Source of the DNA: Shewanella atlantica
GTDB lineage: Bacteria > Pseudomonadota > Gammaproteobacteria > Enterobacterales > Shewanellaceae
Length of the DNA stretch: 64,000 nucleotides
Direction: 5' to 3'
NCBI RefSeq assembly: GCF_003966265.1
Contig: NZ_RXNV01000001.1
Span: 310,001-374,000, forward strand
The notes under the pieces were generated by a model. It did no database searches. It was given only the letters and a program-made list of their open reading frames with translations, and had not been told where the DNA came from. Below, in pieces: positions 1-10,101 of this stretch. Within the stretch, counting starts at the first letter, position 1. Every line of letters begins with the position of its first letter. Both the position numbers and the translations under genes were made by a program.

Positions 1-30
1 TATTTAATCAGTGGTTATTAAAGAATACTT

Positions 31-295
31 ATACCAATCAGTATAAGAAAGTGAGCTGCTCAGAGTTATTTTTGGCAAACTAATTCAAGGCGAATAGATG
101 ATGCAATGGTGATCCCTTGTGAAGCTATTCAACGAAGAAGTAGGCAGCCAAAAATACTCCTAAAAGGCGAGTTTTAGCGCTTCTGATGCTGCGTTAACGA
201 GCTTAAACGTAGAACAACTATGCTCTTCACTCGCCGCCTTGCCTCAGAAGCGTTAAATTCTCGCTGAGCGTTCACATCTTTATACTGATTGGTAT
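31..295 (+). repeat. 265-bp MITE-like element, copy 1
   Basis: Non-coding element bounded by a perfect 16-bp terminal inverted repeat, ATACCAATCAGTATAA at 31-46 and its complement at 280-295. Copies of exactly the same length lie at 42066-42330 and, inverted, at 61348-61612. By eye copy 1 and copy 2 differ at about a dozen positions. Internally, GCGAGTTTTAGCGCTTCTG near 169-187 can pair with the CAGAAGCGTTAAATTCTCGC stretch near 245-264, so the element should fold strongly. No ORF is present. A plus-strand intrinsic terminator follows 9 bp downstream. It looks like a non-autonomous mobile element or a structured dispersed repeat. No clear target-site duplication is visible. Confidence 0.85.
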
Positions 296-304
296 TACTA
301 AATG

Positions 305-338
305 TGCGTCACTTCTAAAAGTGACGCATTTTTTTTAT
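305..338 (+). terminator. Intrinsic terminator downstream of an unseen left-hand gene
   Basis: A perfect 10-bp stem, TGCGTCACTT / AAGTGACGCA, with a CTAA loop is followed by a run of T. No plus-strand gene lies between it and the window edge, so it probably ends a transcript from a gene to the left and lies just after repeat copy 1. Confidence 0.8.
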
Positions 339-404
339 TTAAAGCTCCAACGTGACGATACATTCAAATAGACTTGAGCAATATTTATAACAGAGGTAAC
401 TAAA

Positions 405-614
405 ATGAAAATCAGTGCACGTAATTCTCTAAACGGTAAGATTAAATCTATCGAAGAAGGCTCAGTAAATAATGAAGTTGTTATCGAACTGGCTCCTGGT
501 GTGGAGATCACCTCAGTGGTAACTAAGGCATCATGTGAACACTTAGGCCTTAAAGTCGGCGGCAGTGCATATGCGGTAATTAAGGCGAGTAATGTTATGG
601 TTGCCGTAGATTAA
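405..614 (+). CDS. Mop-domain molybdopterin/molybdate-binding protein
   Basis: This 69-residue protein is a single Mop (TOBE-like) domain. It opens with the family signature SARNSLNGKI at residues 3-12 and continues with the IEEG and NNEVVIEL strands, then VTKASCEHLGLKVG and the terminal VIKASNVMVA motif. Free-standing Mop proteins of about 70 residues assemble as hexamers that bind molybdate or tungstate and act as cytoplasmic molybdenum stores. The same fold occurs as a C-terminal domain of ModE and ModC. The ATG is preceded by an AGAGG ribosome site at about 391-395. It stands alone between a terminator and a 29-nt hairpin, with no molybdate transporter next to it in the window. The family call is firm; the storage role is inferred. 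Confidence 0.88.
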   Translation: MKISARNSLNGKIKSIEEGSVNNEVVIELAPGVEITSVVTKASCEHLGLKVGGSAYAVIKASNVMVAVD

Positions 615-641
615 TAGCTACAAGCCCATGTAAGACCCTGT

Positions 642-670
642 AATGCAATATATCAATGATATGTTGCATT
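642..670 (+). other. Near-perfect hairpin after the Mop gene
   Basis: AATGCAATATATCA and TGATATGTTGCATT form a 14-bp stem with one mismatch and almost no spacer, starting 28 bp after the Mop stop codon. No T-tract follows, so it is a weak terminator candidate or an mRNA-stabilising hairpin. Confidence 0.45.
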
Positions 671-776
671 GATACCCCACTCTCTTTTTCAGCCTTAATC
701 TCCCTCCTGTTTGCTCTCCCTCTCCAGAAACATTCGCGATTAAAGTACCCCTACGTTAAGAATTATTAGCTCCAGG

Positions 777-814
777 CCTCGAACCTTCAACCTCGAACCT
801 CGAACCTCGAACCT
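777..814 (+). repeat. Heptamer tandem array, unit CCTCGAA
   Basis: About 5.4 head-to-tail copies of a 7-bp unit. One unit is variant (CCTTCAA). The array lies beyond the ppiD terminator, in the 222-bp gap between the Mop-gene hairpin (ends 670) and ppiD. The unit differs from the AGCTACG unit at 11394 and 16390 but has the same 7-bp period. Confidence 0.85.
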
Positions 815-840
815 TTCATCATTGAAAGAATCGCAGACAT

Positions 841-870
841 AAAAAAAGCCAGCTTATGCTGGCCTTTTAT
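841..870 (-). terminator. ppiD terminator
   Basis: GCCAGC-TTAT-GCTGGC stem-loop at 848-863 with A-tract and T-tract on its two sides, 23 bp beyond the ppiD stop. It can work in both directions. Confidence 0.8.
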
Positions 871-892
871 TCATTAAATTAACGAATGTTCG

Positions 893-2758
893 TTACTGTG
901 CAGTAGAGTAAAGCACTTCACCATTCGCTTTCAATGTAGCGATAAGGGCTCTGTAATCACCTTCGCTGTACTGCGAGCTAAGTCTTTGCTTCAAAGAGCT
1001 CAGCATATTGTCATCAATAGCTTCTGCTGCATTAACTTTATCGAGCACAACTACGGCATAACCGGAAGCAAGCGCAACGGTATCAACGACTGCACTGGCA
1101 GCAGGCTGAGCCATCTGGAAAGCCTTACCGACGATAGCACCATCGATCTCCTGGTCGAAACGACCCAGTTTAGTCTTAGTGACAAAGTCTGTAGATGCAG
1201 AATCAGAGCTGAATGATGTCATCAACTCTTGAGCCTTAGCTCGAGCGACCTCATTAGCTTGCTCCTGCTGAAGACGTCCAACAATGGCGGACTTAACCTT
1301 AGCAAACTCAACAGTACCGGCTGCGGTATGAGACTTGATGCGAATAACCATCGCATGGTTAGCTTCAATCTCAATAACATCACTGTTCATACGATCGAGC
1401 AACACGTTAGTCGAGAACGCTGCCTTCAATACATCAGGAGTATCGAATGGCGCAGGTGCGTTGTTTCTGGCAAATACAGGCGTAGATTTAACTTCAACAC
1501 CTAACTCTTTCGCCGCTTCGCTTAACGTATCGGGGACTTCATAGGTCACATCGGCAAGCGTCTGCTGTAAACCAAAGTACTGATCGATTGCTTGCTTCTC
1601 TTTTAGCTGGGCAAGGATCTTACTCTTCACATCTTCAAATGCAGATTCAGCAGCAGGCTGAACATCAAGCAGCTTGATGATGTGATAGCCAAAGCTGGTT
1701 TTAACTACAGCTGAATAGTCACCTTTAGACAGAGAATAAAGCACTTCGTCAAAAGCTGGCTCCATGACACCAGGCTCAAACCAGTCTAACTGACCGCCTT
1801 GCTCACCACTGAAAGTATCTTCAGATTCAGCTTTAGCCAATTGCGAGAAATCTTCACCCGCTTGCAATTTAGCGTAGATTGCATCAGCCTTTGCCTTAGC
1901 AGCAGAGTCATCGTCACCAAGACTAACAAGAATATGTGCAGCTAAACGCTTCTCAGCTTTTAGATACTGCTGTTTATTCTCATCATAATAAGTCTTAGCT
2001 TCTTCATCAGAAACTGTCACTTGGGCAGCCATATCCTTCGCATTGAGTTCAATATATTCCAGGCTCAATGTTTCAGGACTCATAAACTGAGCTAAATTTG
2101 CGTCGTAATATGATTTTGCCTGTTCATCAGTCACATCAGCTTCGGCGATGAAAGGCGTCGCATCCACTACATGGTAACGAATATCACGTGTCTGGCCTTG
2201 GATATCGGCAAGGTAAGTTGCTTCACCAGGAAGAACAAATTCAGAGCCTACTAACGAAGCAACAAGCTGACGACGAGTCATATCTGTGCGCATCATGTTT
2301 CTGAATGAGTTTGCTTGGTAACCCAGCTGACGCAAGATTGCCTGATATCTATCATTATCGAACTGACCATCAGTTTGGAACGCAGGCTCTGTCATGATGG
2401 CATTTTTGATCTGTGCATCAGATACTCGCAGACCTAACTCGGTTGCGGTCTGATCCAATAATTTCTCTGCAACAAGGCGCTCTAAAACGCTTTGCTTTAC
2501 ACTCGCCAGGTACTGCTCATCAGCCGATAACGCTGCAAACATCTCGCCTAGCTGTTGCTCTAAGCGACCACGCTCATTTTGATAGGCTTGTTCTAAGGCT
2601 GATTCACTGATCTCTTCACCATTAACGGTGGCAGCGGCTGCCTCAGTAGATGATCCTAGGTAACTACTCACGCCAGTAAATGCAAAGGAAAGTATTACTA
2701 GAACCAGAATGCTTTTTGCAATCACGCCCTGTGAGCCTTCGCGAATCTTTTCTAACAT
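893..2758 (-). CDS. ppiD: PpiD, periplasmic membrane-anchored peptidyl-prolyl isomerase/chaperone
   Basis: This 621-residue protein is close to the length of E. coli PpiD (623). A single N-terminal membrane anchor spans about residues 14-34 (KSILVLVILSFAFTG). The SurA-like chaperone arm follows, then a parvulin-type domain at roughly 265-360 with the HILVSLGDD opening and the FSGEQGGQLDWFEPG and SFGYHIIKLL motifs. The C-terminal half is the second chaperone region. The family resides on the periplasmic face of the inner membrane near the Sec translocon and helps newly secreted proteins fold. PpiD parvulin domains often have little isomerase activity, so chaperoning may be the main role. It follows hupB, lon and clpXP in the same order as in other gammaproteobacteria. 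Confidence 0.95.
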   Translation of the reverse strand: MLEKIREGSQGVIAKSILVLVILSFAFTGVSSYLGSSTEAAAATVNGEEISESALEQAYQNERGRLEQQLGEMFAALSADEQYLASVKQSVLERLVAEKLLDQTATELGLRVSDAQIKNAIMTEPAFQTDGQFDNDRYQAILRQLGYQANSFRNMMRTDMTRRQLVASLVGSEFVLPGEATYLADIQGQTRDIRYHVVDATPFIAEADVTDEQAKSYYDANLAQFMSPETLSLEYIELNAKDMAAQVTVSDEEAKTYYDENKQQYLKAEKRLAAHILVSLGDDDSAAKAKADAIYAKLQAGEDFSQLAKAESEDTFSGEQGGQLDWFEPGVMEPAFDEVLYSLSKGDYSAVVKTSFGYHIIKLLDVQPAAESAFEDVKSKILAQLKEKQAIDQYFGLQQTLADVTYEVPDTLSEAAKELGVEVKSTPVFARNNAPAPFDTPDVLKAAFSTNVLLDRMNSDVIEIEANHAMVIRIKSHTAAGTVEFAKVKSAIVGRLQQEQANEVARAKAQELMTSFSSDSASTDFVTKTKLGRFDQEIDGAIVGKAFQMAQPAASAVVDTVALASGYAVVVLDKVNAAEAIDDNMLSSLKQRLSSQYSEGDYRALIATLKANGEVLYSTAQ

Positions 2759-2789
2759 CTGATATCTCGCTAGTTGCGATTAATAAATA

Positions 2790-2823
2790 AAAAGGCGCAT
2801 CACTTTGGGAGATGCGCCTTTTC
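2790..2823 (-). terminator. Second hairpin between hupB and ppiD
   Basis: AAAAGGCGCATC / GATGCGCCTTTT forms a 12-bp stem with a 9-nt loop and T-rich flanks. It lies 30 bp upstream of the ppiD start, so ppiD must be transcribed from inside the short remaining gap or by readthrough. Confidence 0.75.
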
Positions 2824-2885
2824 GTAAACTTTAGGTGGTTAGCATTTATGTGTTGCTAAGTGCCTAGCTTGTCTCATTATTCGTA

Positions 2886-2910
2886 AAAAGCACCGCTAAA
2901 GCAGTGCTTG
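2886..2910 (-). terminator. hupB terminator
   Basis: On the minus strand, AGCACTGCTTTAGCGGTGCT forms an 8-bp stem with a G-U pair and is followed by TTTTT. It lies about 57 bp past the hupB stop. Confidence 0.65.
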
Positions 2911-2966
2911 TTATTACGACGCTCTTTATAAATGCATAAAGCTTCACAAAGTGCGGTAAAACTGAT

Positions 2967-3239
2967 TTAGTTTACAGCGTCTTTCAGAGCTTTACCTGCT
3001 TTGAATGCAGGAATGTTAGCTGCTGCGATTTTGATCTCTTTACCCGTCTGTGGGTTGCGACCAGTACGCTCAGCACGTTGACGTACTTCGAAAGTACCAA
3101 AACCAACAAGAGAAATCTTATCGCCTTCTTTTAAGCCGTCAGTTACAGCTCCAATGAAAGAATCTAATGCACGGCCAGCAGCGGCTTTAGAAATGTCAGC
3201 ACCAGAAGCGATTTTCTCGATTAGTTCAGATTTGTTCAT
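2967..3239 (-). CDS. hupB: HU-beta, DNA-binding histone-like protein
   Basis: This is a 90-residue HU-family nucleoid protein. Translation is placed at the ATG giving [17 protein letters not shown], because this restores the family length. A longer reading frame upstream has no HU homology. The DNA-binding arm is visible as [20 protein letters not shown], ending at [13 protein letters not shown] dimers bend and wrap DNA and affect replication, recombination and transcription. The position between lon and ppiD matches hupB of enterobacteria. An AGGGG ribosome site lies just upstream (CCCCTT at 3243-3248 on the plus strand). Confidence 0.95.
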   Translation of the reverse strand: MNKSELIEKIASGADISKAAAGRALDSFIGAVTDGLKEGDKISLVGFGTFEVRQRAERTGRNPQTGKEIKIAAANIPAFKAGKALKDAVN

Positions 3240-3513
3240 GTCATCCCCTTGAATGTGATTTTTTTTTGCGCCGCAACCAAATCCTTCTCTGGAGAGGTCT
3301 GCGGTGGCTTTTATAACAAGCTTGAATCTAAAGTTCAAGATCTATAGGAAAAGCAAATAAATAAAATTGGAAATTGCTCAAAACCAGTTGCCATAAGGGC
3401 TTGAGGGGTTTGAGCTCTCCACGGACCTAGGCTACCACAGGTAGAGACTTTAAAAAGCCCCTTTTTGCATTTTTTTTAAAGCATTTCTGCATTTTCTTGC
3501 GTTAGCCCAAACT

Positions 3514-5859
3514 TTAGACGACTTCGAAGCCTTCGACTGGTCGTTCTAGCGCCAATTTAAGTACTTCGTCCACCCAACGAACAGGATAAATCTTCAGATC
3601 GGCAACAACATTTGCCGGGATCTCTTCCAAATCTCTCTCATTTTCCTTTGGAATCAATACAACTTTAGTTCCACCACGATGTGCGGCTAAGAGTTTTTCT
3701 TTAAGGCCACCAATAGGAAGAACCTCACCGCGCAGGGTTATTTCACCAGTCATTGCCACGTCGGCACGTACAGGATTGCCCGTTAAGCTGGAGACTAACG
3801 CCGTACACATGGCAGCACCGGCCGAAGGTCCATCTTTAGGTGTTGCGCCTTCAGGTACATGAACATGGATATCACGTTTCTCGTAGAAGTCAGGGTTAAT
3901 ACCTAACTGCTCGGCGCGAGCACGAACAACAGTCATCGCAGCCTGAATAGACTCCTGCATCACATCACCAAGGGAACCGGTGTAAGTTAACTTGCCCTTA
4001 CCCGCAACAGAGGTCGCTTCGATAGTAAGCAGATCGCCGCCAACTTCTGTCCATGCAAGACCTGTCACCTGACCGATTTGGTTATTTGACTCTGCTTTAC
4101 CATAGTCACAACGCTGTACACCGAGGAATGACTTCAGATTATCCTGATTCACATCCACATGTTTCAGTGACTTATCGAGAAGAATTTGCTTAACAACCTT
4201 ACGACAGATCTTAGAAAGCTCTCGCTCGAGTGCACGCACACCAGCTTCACGAGTGTAGTAACGGATAATACCGATAATGGCACTATCGTCTACCGTAACT
4301 TCCTTTGCCTTCAGGCCGTTTCTCTCTATCTGCTTAGGCAGAAGGTGCTGCTTAGCAATATTAAGCTTCTCATCTTCCGTGTAGCCGGAGAGGCGAATGA
4401 CTTCCATACGATCCAGCAAAGGACCCGGAATATTCATCGAGTTAGACGTTGCCACAAACATCACGTCAGAAAGGTCGTAATCAACCTCTAAGTAATGGTC
4501 GCTAAAGGTCGAGTTCTGCTCTGGATCGAGTACTTCCAGCAATGCCGATGCAGGATCGCCACGCATATCAGAGCTCATCTTATCGATCTCATCGAGCAGG
4601 AATAACGGGTTTTTAACACCGACTTTCGACATCTTCTGGATGACTTTACCCGGCATAGAACCAATATAGGTACGTCTATGGCCGCGAATTTCGGCTTCGT
4701 CACGAACACCACCTAAGGCAACACGAACATATTTACGCCCTGTCGCTTTAGCAATAGACTGACCTAGTGAAGTTTTACCCACACCCGGTGGTCCTACTAA
4801 ACAGAGGATCGGGCCTTTGAGTTGCTTAACACGGCTCTGTACCGCCAGATACTCCAGGATGCGTTCTTTAACTTTCTCAAGACCAAAGTGATCCGTATCC
4901 AGTACATCTTGCGCCTTCGCTAGATCACGTTTGATTTTCGAGCGTTGACGCCAAGGTACAGAGATCATCCAGTCAACATAACTACGAACAACCGTAGCCT
5001 CTGCCGACATAGGTGACATCATCTTAAGTTTATTTAACTCTGCAGTAGCCTTATCTTTGGCTTCCTCAGGCATTTGCGCTTCATCAATCTTCTTAGCTAA
5101 GCTTTCAAATTCATCATGGGACTCATCGATATCACCCAACTCTTTCTGAATCGCTTTCATCTGCTCATTCAGATAGTACTCACGCTGGCTCTTTTCCATC
5201 TGCTTTTTAACACGAGAGCGGATACGCTTTTCAACCTGAAGCAGATCGATCTCTGACTCCATCATCGCCATCAGATATTCGAGTCGCTCAGCGACATCGA
5301 TCATCTCAAGCACAGATTGCTTATCTTCGAGTTTCAGCGGCATATGAGCCGCCATGGTATCGGCTAAGCGAGGAGCCTCGTCGATACCCGAAAGAGAAGT
5401 TAATACTTCAGGTGGGATCTTCTTGTTAAGCTTGATATAACCTTCAAACTGTCCCACAGCCGAGCGAACAAGAACCTCTTCCTCTTTCTCAGCCATAGGC
5501 TCAGACTCAAGGTATTGTGCTGTCGCAACAAAGAATGATGATTCACTGGTATATTTCTCGATGCGGGCGCGTTGGCCCCCTTCGACTAATACCTTGACGG
5601 TACCATCAGGTAATTTTAATAACTGTAAAATTGAGGCGACGGTTCCAACCTCAAAAATGTCATCACTGGTGGGGTCATCAAGTTCAGCGTCACGCTGTGC
5701 AACTAAAATAATCTGCTTGTCTTGCTCCATTGCCGTTTCCAGGCAACGGATAGATTTTTCCCGTCCGACGAATAACGGAATTACCATATGAGGATAGACC
5801 ACCACATCTCTGAGTGGCAGTACGGGTAGTTCGATTCGCGCTTCACGCTCTTGTGTCAT
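3514..5859 (-). CDS. lon: Lon ATP-dependent serine protease
   Basis: At 781 residues this is within a few residues of E. coli Lon (784). The N-terminal substrate-binding domain begins at [16 protein letters not shown] and is followed by a coiled region, then the AAA+ module with Walker [10 protein letters not shown] near residue 355 and Walker [11 protein letters not shown]. The C-terminal protease domain has the catalytic serine in DGPSAGAAM and the catalytic lysine in [14 protein letters not shown]. Lon is a cytoplasmic hexamer that degrades misfolded and specific regulatory proteins. It lies downstream of clpX, with a clpX terminator and a heat-shock-like promoter in the gap, so it is probably an independent, stress-induced unit. 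Confidence 0.97.
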   Translation of the reverse strand: MTQEREARIELPVLPLRDVVVYPHMVIPLFVGREKSIRCLETAMEQDKQIILVAQRDAELDDPTSDDIFEVGTVASILQLLKLPDGTVKVLVEGGQRARIEKYTSESSFFVATAQYLESEPMAEKEEEVLVRSAVGQFEGYIKLNKKIPPEVLTSLSGIDEAPRLADTMAAHMPLKLEDKQSVLEMIDVAERLEYLMAMMESEIDLLQVEKRIRSRVKKQMEKSQREYYLNEQMKAIQKELGDIDESHDEFESLAKKIDEAQMPEEAKDKATAELNKLKMMSPMSAEATVVRSYVDWMISVPWRQRSKIKRDLAKAQDVLDTDHFGLEKVKERILEYLAVQSRVKQLKGPILCLVGPPGVGKTSLGQSIAKATGRKYVRVALGGVRDEAEIRGHRRTYIGSMPGKVIQKMSKVGVKNPLFLLDEIDKMSSDMRGDPASALLEVLDPEQNSTFSDHYLEVDYDLSDVMFVATSNSMNIPGPLLDRMEVIRLSGYTEDEKLNIAKQHLLPKQIERNGLKAKEVTVDDSAIIGIIRYYTREAGVRALERELSKICRKVVKQILLDKSLKHVDVNQDNLKSFLGVQRCDYGKAESNNQIGQVTGLAWTEVGGDLLTIEATSVAGKGKLTYTGSLGDVMQESIQAAMTVVRARAEQLGINPDFYEKRDIHVHVPEGATPKDGPSAGAAMCTALVSSLTGNPVRADVAMTGEITLRGEVLPIGGLKEKLLAAHRGGTKVVLIPKENERDLEEIPANVVADLKIYPVRWVDEVLKLALERPVEGFEVV

Positions 5860-5893
5860 AGCTCGATTCCGTTTGATGATACTATTAATCAGT

Positions 5894-5923
5894 ATATTGG
5901 GATGAGTTCGTTGTTTTCAATGG
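5894..5923 (-). promoter_or_regulatory. Candidate sigma-32 (heat-shock) promoter of lon
   Basis: Read on the minus strand, CCATTGAAAA is followed after 12 nt by CCCAATAT, close to the sigma-32 pattern CTTGAAA / CCCCATNT. It lies about 35 bp upstream of the lon start codon. lon is a classical heat-shock gene. The call rests on pattern matching only. Confidence 0.5.
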
Positions 5924-5951
5924 TGATTCGTAATTATATAAGCCGAGAGTA

Positions 5952-5977
5952 TAAAAAAGGAGCCATATAGGCTCCTC
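5952..5977 (-). terminator. clpX terminator
   Basis: AGGAGCC / GGCTCCT stem with a 5-nt loop, followed on the minus strand by TTTTTTAT. It lies 33 bp past the clpX stop and separates clpX from lon. Confidence 0.75.
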
Positions 5978-6009
5978 TTCAATTTACATCTTAGTCGTTA
6001 GCTGAATTA

Positions 6010-7287
6010 TTACTCAGCACCGGCCGCTTGAGACTCACTATTTTCATAGATGAGTATAGGAGTAGACTCCCCTTTTACCACTGATTCATCGATGACCACC
6101 TTGGCCACATTTTCAGTCGATGGCAGGTCATACATGATATCGAGCAAGATGCCTTCAACAATTGAACGTAGACCACGAGCACCGGTCTTACGAGTCTGTG
6201 CTTTCAGTGCAATCGCTTTGAGCGCATCTTCTCTAAACTCTAACTCAACACCTTCCATGTCAAACAAGGCAGCGAACTGCTTTGTTATCGCATTTTTAGG
6301 TTCTGATAGAATTTGGATAAGTGCTGCGTCATCAAGTTCAGCCAAAGTCGCTAAGACAGGTAATCGACCGATAAACTCAGGGATCAGGCCATATTTAACC
6401 AGATCTTCAGGTTCAACCTGCATCAAGGTTTCTGAGATAGTCGCCTTGTCATCTTCGCCTTTGACCTCGGCGCCAAAACCAATGCCGGTTCCGGTATGAG
6501 AGCGTTGTTCAATGACCTTCTCAAGGCCTGAAAAAGCACCACCACAGACGAATAGAATCTTAGAGGTATCTACCTGCAAGAACTCTTGCTGAGGGTGTTT
6601 ACGACCACCTTGTGGCGGAACCGCAGCAACCGTGCCTTCAATCAGCTTAAGCAATGCCTGCTGCACGCCTTCACCGGAAACATCACGGGTGATCGATGGG
6701 TTGTCAGACTTACGGCTGATTTTATCAATTTCATCGATATAAACGATGCCGCGCTGCGCTTTCTCTACATCATAATCACATTTCTGCAGCAGCTTCTGAA
6801 TAATATTCTCGACATCTTCACCGACATAACCGGCTTCGGTTAGTGTCGTTGCATCGGCCATGGTGAAAGGGACGTTCAAGAAACGAGCCAAGGTCTCGGC
6901 AAGTAATGTCTTACCACTACCCGTTGGTCCAATCAGCAAGATGTTACTCTTGCCCAACTCTACGCCATCTTTAGGGCCTGCATTTTTTAAGCGCTTGTAG
7001 TGATTATATACAGCTACAGAGAGAACCTTCTTAGCCTTCTCCTGCCCAATAACATAATCATCCAAATGCGCTCTCAACTCTCTTGGAGTCGGTAACTTAT
7101 CTTGATCTTGTTTCGGTGAAATCTCTTTGATCTCTTCCCTGATTATATCGTTGCAGAGCTCAACGCACTCATCACAAACATATACTGAAGGGCCAGCGAT
7201 GAGTTTTCGAACCTCATGTTGACTCTTTCCACAAAAAGAGCAGTACAGCAGTTTCCCGCTATCACCGTTGCTTTTGTTGTCGCCCAT
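6010..7287 (-). CDS. clpX: ClpX, ATPase subunit of the ClpXP protease
   Basis: This is a 425-residue AAA+ unfoldase of standard length. The N-terminal zinc-binding domain has Cys16, Cys19, Cys38 and Cys41 (CSFC and CDEC). Walker A is GPTGSGKT, the pore loop is GYVGEDVE, and Walker B is VYIDEIDKI. The C-terminal small domain includes the sensor region [12 protein letters not shown]. ClpX hexamers recognise tagged substrates, unfold them and feed them to ClpP. clpX lies 83 bp downstream of clpP on the same strand with no hairpin between, so they are probably co-transcribed. Confidence 0.97.
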   Translation of the reverse strand: MGDNKSNGDSGKLLYCSFCGKSQHEVRKLIAGPSVYVCDECVELCNDIIREEIKEISPKQDQDKLPTPRELRAHLDDYVIGQEKAKKVLSVAVYNHYKRLKNAGPKDGVELGKSNILLIGPTGSGKTLLAETLARFLNVPFTMADATTLTEAGYVGEDVENIIQKLLQKCDYDVEKAQRGIVYIDEIDKISRKSDNPSITRDVSGEGVQQALLKLIEGTVAAVPPQGGRKHPQQEFLQVDTSKILFVCGGAFSGLEKVIEQRSHTGTGIGFGAEVKGEDDKATISETLMQVEPEDLVKYGLIPEFIGRLPVLATLAELDDAALIQILSEPKNAITKQFAALFDMEGVELEFREDALKAIALKAQTRKTGARGLRSIVEGILLDIMYDLPSTENVAKVVIDESVVKGESTPILIYENSESQAAGAE

Positions 7288-7370
7288 TACACTACCTCTT
7301 GAACAGTCTGCACTACTGCCTAAATCATCTTATTGCCCTAAACTCAGCATAGCTCAGGCAAAGGCAAAAA

Positions 7371-7982
7371 TCAGCCTCGTTTACTCAACACTGAGTCAAC
7401 AAGTCCATACTCAGCCGCTTCGGCTGCGCTCATAAAGTTATCTCTATCGGTATCGCGTTCAATAATTTCCATCGGCTGCCCCGTGTGCTCGGCTAGCATC
7501 TGGTTCAATTTATTCTTGATACCTAAGATCTCTTGGGCATGGATCGCAATGTCAGATGCCTGACCCTGGAAACCACCCAATGGCTGGTGAATCATCACCC
7601 TTGAATTAGGTAGACAATGACGTTTACCTTCTGCGCCACCGGCGAGCAAAAAAGCGCCCATGCTGGCAGCTTGACCGATACAAACCGTACTCACGTTTGG
7701 TTTAATAAACTGCATTGTATCGTAAATAGCCATACCAGCGGTAACAGAACCACCCGGAGAGTTGATATAGAGGTAGATATCCTTATCAGGGCTCTCAGAT
7801 TCCAAAAACAGTAACTGTGCAACGATAAGGTTAGCCATGTGCTCTTCAACTTGCCCAACCAAAAATATTACGCGCTCTTTTAACAGACGAGAATAGATAT
7901 CGTATGAACGTTCACCTTTAGCGGTTTGTTCAACCACCATAGGAACAAGTGCATTGAGTACTGATTCTGGTGCATTTTGCAT
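7371..7982 (-). CDS. clpP: ClpP, proteolytic subunit of ClpXP/ClpAP
   Basis: This 203-residue serine peptidase has the full catalytic triad. Ser lies in GQAASMGAF (about residue 107), His in [11 protein letters not shown] and Asp in the [11 protein letters not shown] segment. The N-terminus ([20 protein letters not shown]) resembles the short propeptide removed on maturation. ClpP forms a double heptameric chamber that degrades polypeptides delivered by ClpX or ClpA. It lies between tig and clpX as in E. coli. A terminator hairpin separates it from tig, so clpP probably has its own promoter in the 90-bp gap. Confidence 0.97.
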   Translation of the reverse strand: MQNAPESVLNALVPMVVEQTAKGERSYDIYSRLLKERVIFLVGQVEEHMANLIVAQLLFLESESPDKDIYLYINSPGGSVTAGMAIYDTMQFIKPNVSTVCIGQAASMGAFLLAGGAEGKRHCLPNSRVMIHQPLGGFQGQASDIAIHAQEILGIKNKLNQMLAEHTGQPMEIIERDTDRDNFMSAAEAAEYGLVDSVLSKRG

Positions 7983-8000
7983 TATTAATATTCCCTAAAT

Positions 8001-8036
8001 AAAAACGGCTCGCATGAGGAACCTCATACGAGCCAT
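8001..8036 (-). terminator. tig terminator
   Basis: GGCTCG-CATGAGG / CCTCATACGAGCC forms a 13-bp stem with one G-U position and a tiny loop, followed on the minus strand by TTTTTATTT. It is one of the strongest hairpins in the block. Confidence 0.8.
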
Positions 8037-8072
8037 TATAAATGGTGAACAACCATTTAAGTCAAGCTAAGC

Positions 8073-9377
8073 TTAGCCTTGTTGAGTAGCCTTGTTCATA
8101 AATTCTTCAAAATTGACTGCTTTTTCAGTTAATTTTGCAGTTTTTAACAAAGCTTCAACCGCCTGCTCTTCAAGAGCGACGTTACGCATGTTCTGCATCA
8201 TCTCTTCGTTGCCATTGTAATAAGCAACAACTTCACTTGGATCTTCATAAGCAGAAGCCATAGAAGCGATAAGTGATTGAACACGATCATCTTCAGCTTT
8301 CAGCTCATTAGTCTTGATAACTTCACCTAGTAACAGACCGACTTTTACGCGACGCTCAGCTTGCTCAGTGAACAGATCAGCTGGTAGCTCAGGCATGTTA
8401 GCGGCTTGATCGCCGAAACGTTGCATTGCCTGCTTACGTAGCACTTCAACTTCACCATCGATAAGAGGCTTTGGAAGTTCGATTTCGTTTTGCTCAAGCA
8501 AACCATTAAGAACCTGCTCTTTAACATTCGCTTTAAGCGCCTGCTCAAGTTCACGACCCATGTTCTTACGGATCTCAGCTTTAAGTGCTTCTAAGCCACC
8601 ATCAGTTACGCCGAATAGCTGTGCAAACTCGTCATTAACTTCTGGAAGGTTAGCTGCTAGTACTTCGTTTAATGTGATAACGAAGTTTGCAACTTTACCT
8701 TTTAGGTTTTCTGCATGGTAATCTTCAGGGAAAGTGACTTCGATATCGAACTCTTCACCCGCTTTATGACCTTCAACACCTGATTCAAAACCAGGGATCA
8801 TGCGGCCGCTACCAAGTTCAAGTTCGAAATCTTCAGCTTTGCCGCCTTCAAACTCTTCACCGTCGATTGAACCAACGAAGTTGATCTTAGCTTTGTCGCC
8901 AACTGCTGCTTCACGCTCAACCGCTTCGAAAGTCGCGTGTTGCTTACGTAGAGTTTCAATCATTGTGTCAACGTCAGCATCAGTTACTTCTGAAGTAGGC
9001 TGCTCAACATTGATTGCTTCAAGACCTTTTAGCTCTACTTCTGGGTAGATTTCGAAAGTAGCAACAAACTTGAAGCTTTCAGTATCGGTGTCACCAGCAA
9101 CAAATGTTGGTGCGCCAGCTGGGTTCAATTTCTCAGCAATAATAGCTTCGATGAAATTGCGCTGCATCACTTCACCAGTGATATCTTGACGAATTGCCTT
9201 GCCATAACGCTTGTTGATGACACTTACTGGTACCTTGCCAGGACGAAAACCTGGGATACGAGCTTTTTTAGCTTCGCTTTTTAATGCTTCTTTAACAGTA
9301 TTTTCAATCTGCTCAGCAGGAACAGAAATAGTCAGGCGGCGCTCTAGGCCTTGTGTTGTTTCAACAGAAACTTGCAT
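8073..9377 (-). CDS. tig: Trigger factor, ribosome-associated chaperone
   Basis: This 434-residue protein is the length of E. coli trigger factor (432). The N-terminal ribosome-binding domain carries the signature GFRPGKVP, which docks on ribosomal protein L23. An FKBP-type prolyl isomerase domain occupies about residues 150-245 ([21 protein letters not shown] onward). The C-terminal chaperone cradle follows. It binds nascent chains at the exit tunnel. It is the first gene of the tig-clpP-clpX-lon-hupB-ppiD series, with a 3' terminator of its own. Confidence 0.97.
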   Translation of the reverse strand: MQVSVETTQGLERRLTISVPAEQIENTVKEALKSEAKKARIPGFRPGKVPVSVINKRYGKAIRQDITGEVMQRNFIEAIIAEKLNPAGAPTFVAGDTDTESFKFVATFEIYPEVELKGLEAINVEQPTSEVTDADVDTMIETLRKQHATFEAVEREAAVGDKAKINFVGSIDGEEFEGGKAEDFELELGSGRMIPGFESGVEGHKAGEEFDIEVTFPEDYHAENLKGKVANFVITLNEVLAANLPEVNDEFAQLFGVTDGGLEALKAEIRKNMGRELEQALKANVKEQVLNGLLEQNEIELPKPLIDGEVEVLRKQAMQRFGDQAANMPELPADLFTEQAERRVKVGLLLGEVIKTNELKAEDDRVQSLIASMASAYEDPSEVVAYYNGNEEMMQNMRNVALEEQAVEALLKTAKLTEKAVNFEEFMNKATQQG

Positions 9378-9593
9378 TGTTTTACCTCAAAATAAGTCTA
9401 ACGTCTTTTCTAATAGTCGAAATATCAACTATTAAGGTATTCGTTTCTTGATCTTAAAAGTTGACTAGAAAGCCCATCACAACTGAATTCCGGCCCTAGT
9501 CGTTCATATTCATTAACAACTGATATTTATCAAGACGCGACATTATAGCCACGCTTTACAGCAGAGTCGACCTCAAAACGTGAATTTCAGGCG

Positions 9594-9622
9594 TAAAAAA
9601 AGCGACCTAGGGTCGCTTTTTT
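9594..9622 (-). terminator. tRNA operon terminator
   Basis: AGCGACC-TA-GGTCGCT stem at 9601-9616, followed on the minus strand by a T-run (AAAAAA at 9595-9600 on the plus strand). It lies 20 bp past the end of tRNA-His. Confidence 0.8.
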
Positions 9623-9641
9623 AACTTTCTTCATAAAGAAA

Positions 9642-9718
9642 TGGGGTGACTGATGGGGCTCGAACCCACGACAACCGGAATCACAATCCGGGGCTCTACC
9701 AACTGAGCTACAATCACC
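9642..9718 (-). tRNA. tRNA-His (GTG)
   Basis: A complete 77-nt cloverleaf on the minus strand with the extra 5' G typical of tRNA-His and an encoded CCA (TGG at 9642-9644 on the plus strand). The anticodon loop reads ATTGTGAT, giving anticodon GTG. The T-loop is GGTTCGAGCC. It is last in the three-tRNA transcript. Confidence 0.95.
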
Positions 9719-9725
9719 ACTGATA

Positions 9726-9802
9726 TGGTACGCCCGGCAGGATTCGAACCTGCGGCCACCCGCTTAGAAGGCGGGTGCTCTATCCAACTGAGCTACGGGC
9801 GC
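9726..9802 (-). tRNA. tRNA-Arg (TCT)
   Basis: A 77-nt cloverleaf with encoded CCA. It begins GCGCCCGTAGCTCAG and has anticodon loop CTTCTAA, giving TCT, which reads AGA and AGG. The T-loop is GGTTCGAATCC. The first acceptor pair is G-T, a tolerated wobble. It lies 7 bp from tRNA-His. Confidence 0.95.
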
Positions 9803-9891
9803 TTCGAAAGTGAGTAAACTCACATCCTGAATTAGCGTTGAAAGACGTATCTTTCTATTTACCTGCTTTGGTGAACAGATAAATGTAAATT

Positions 9892-9968
<77 letters not shown>

Positions 9969-10072
9969 AGTCTTACTTTATCTGAGATAATTAATGAGAT
10001 TCACTTATGGGATGAATCATCTTATCTCCTTCACAACTTAAGCTGTTAGGCTTCTCGTTGAGAACGGAGCGC

Positions 10073-10101
10073 ATCTTATCCCCTCATTTGAAATGCGTCA
10101 A
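10073..10101 (-). promoter_or_regulatory. Sigma-70 promoter of the tRNA operon
   Basis: On the minus strand, TTGACG (10096-10101) and TAAGAT (10073-10078) are separated by 17 bp. The following GCGCTCCG is a GC-rich discriminator, as in stringently controlled stable-RNA promoters. It would give a leader of roughly 100 nt before tRNA-Pro. The rest of the 9969-10522 gap shows nothing else I can support apart from the expected folD upstream region. Confidence 0.65.
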
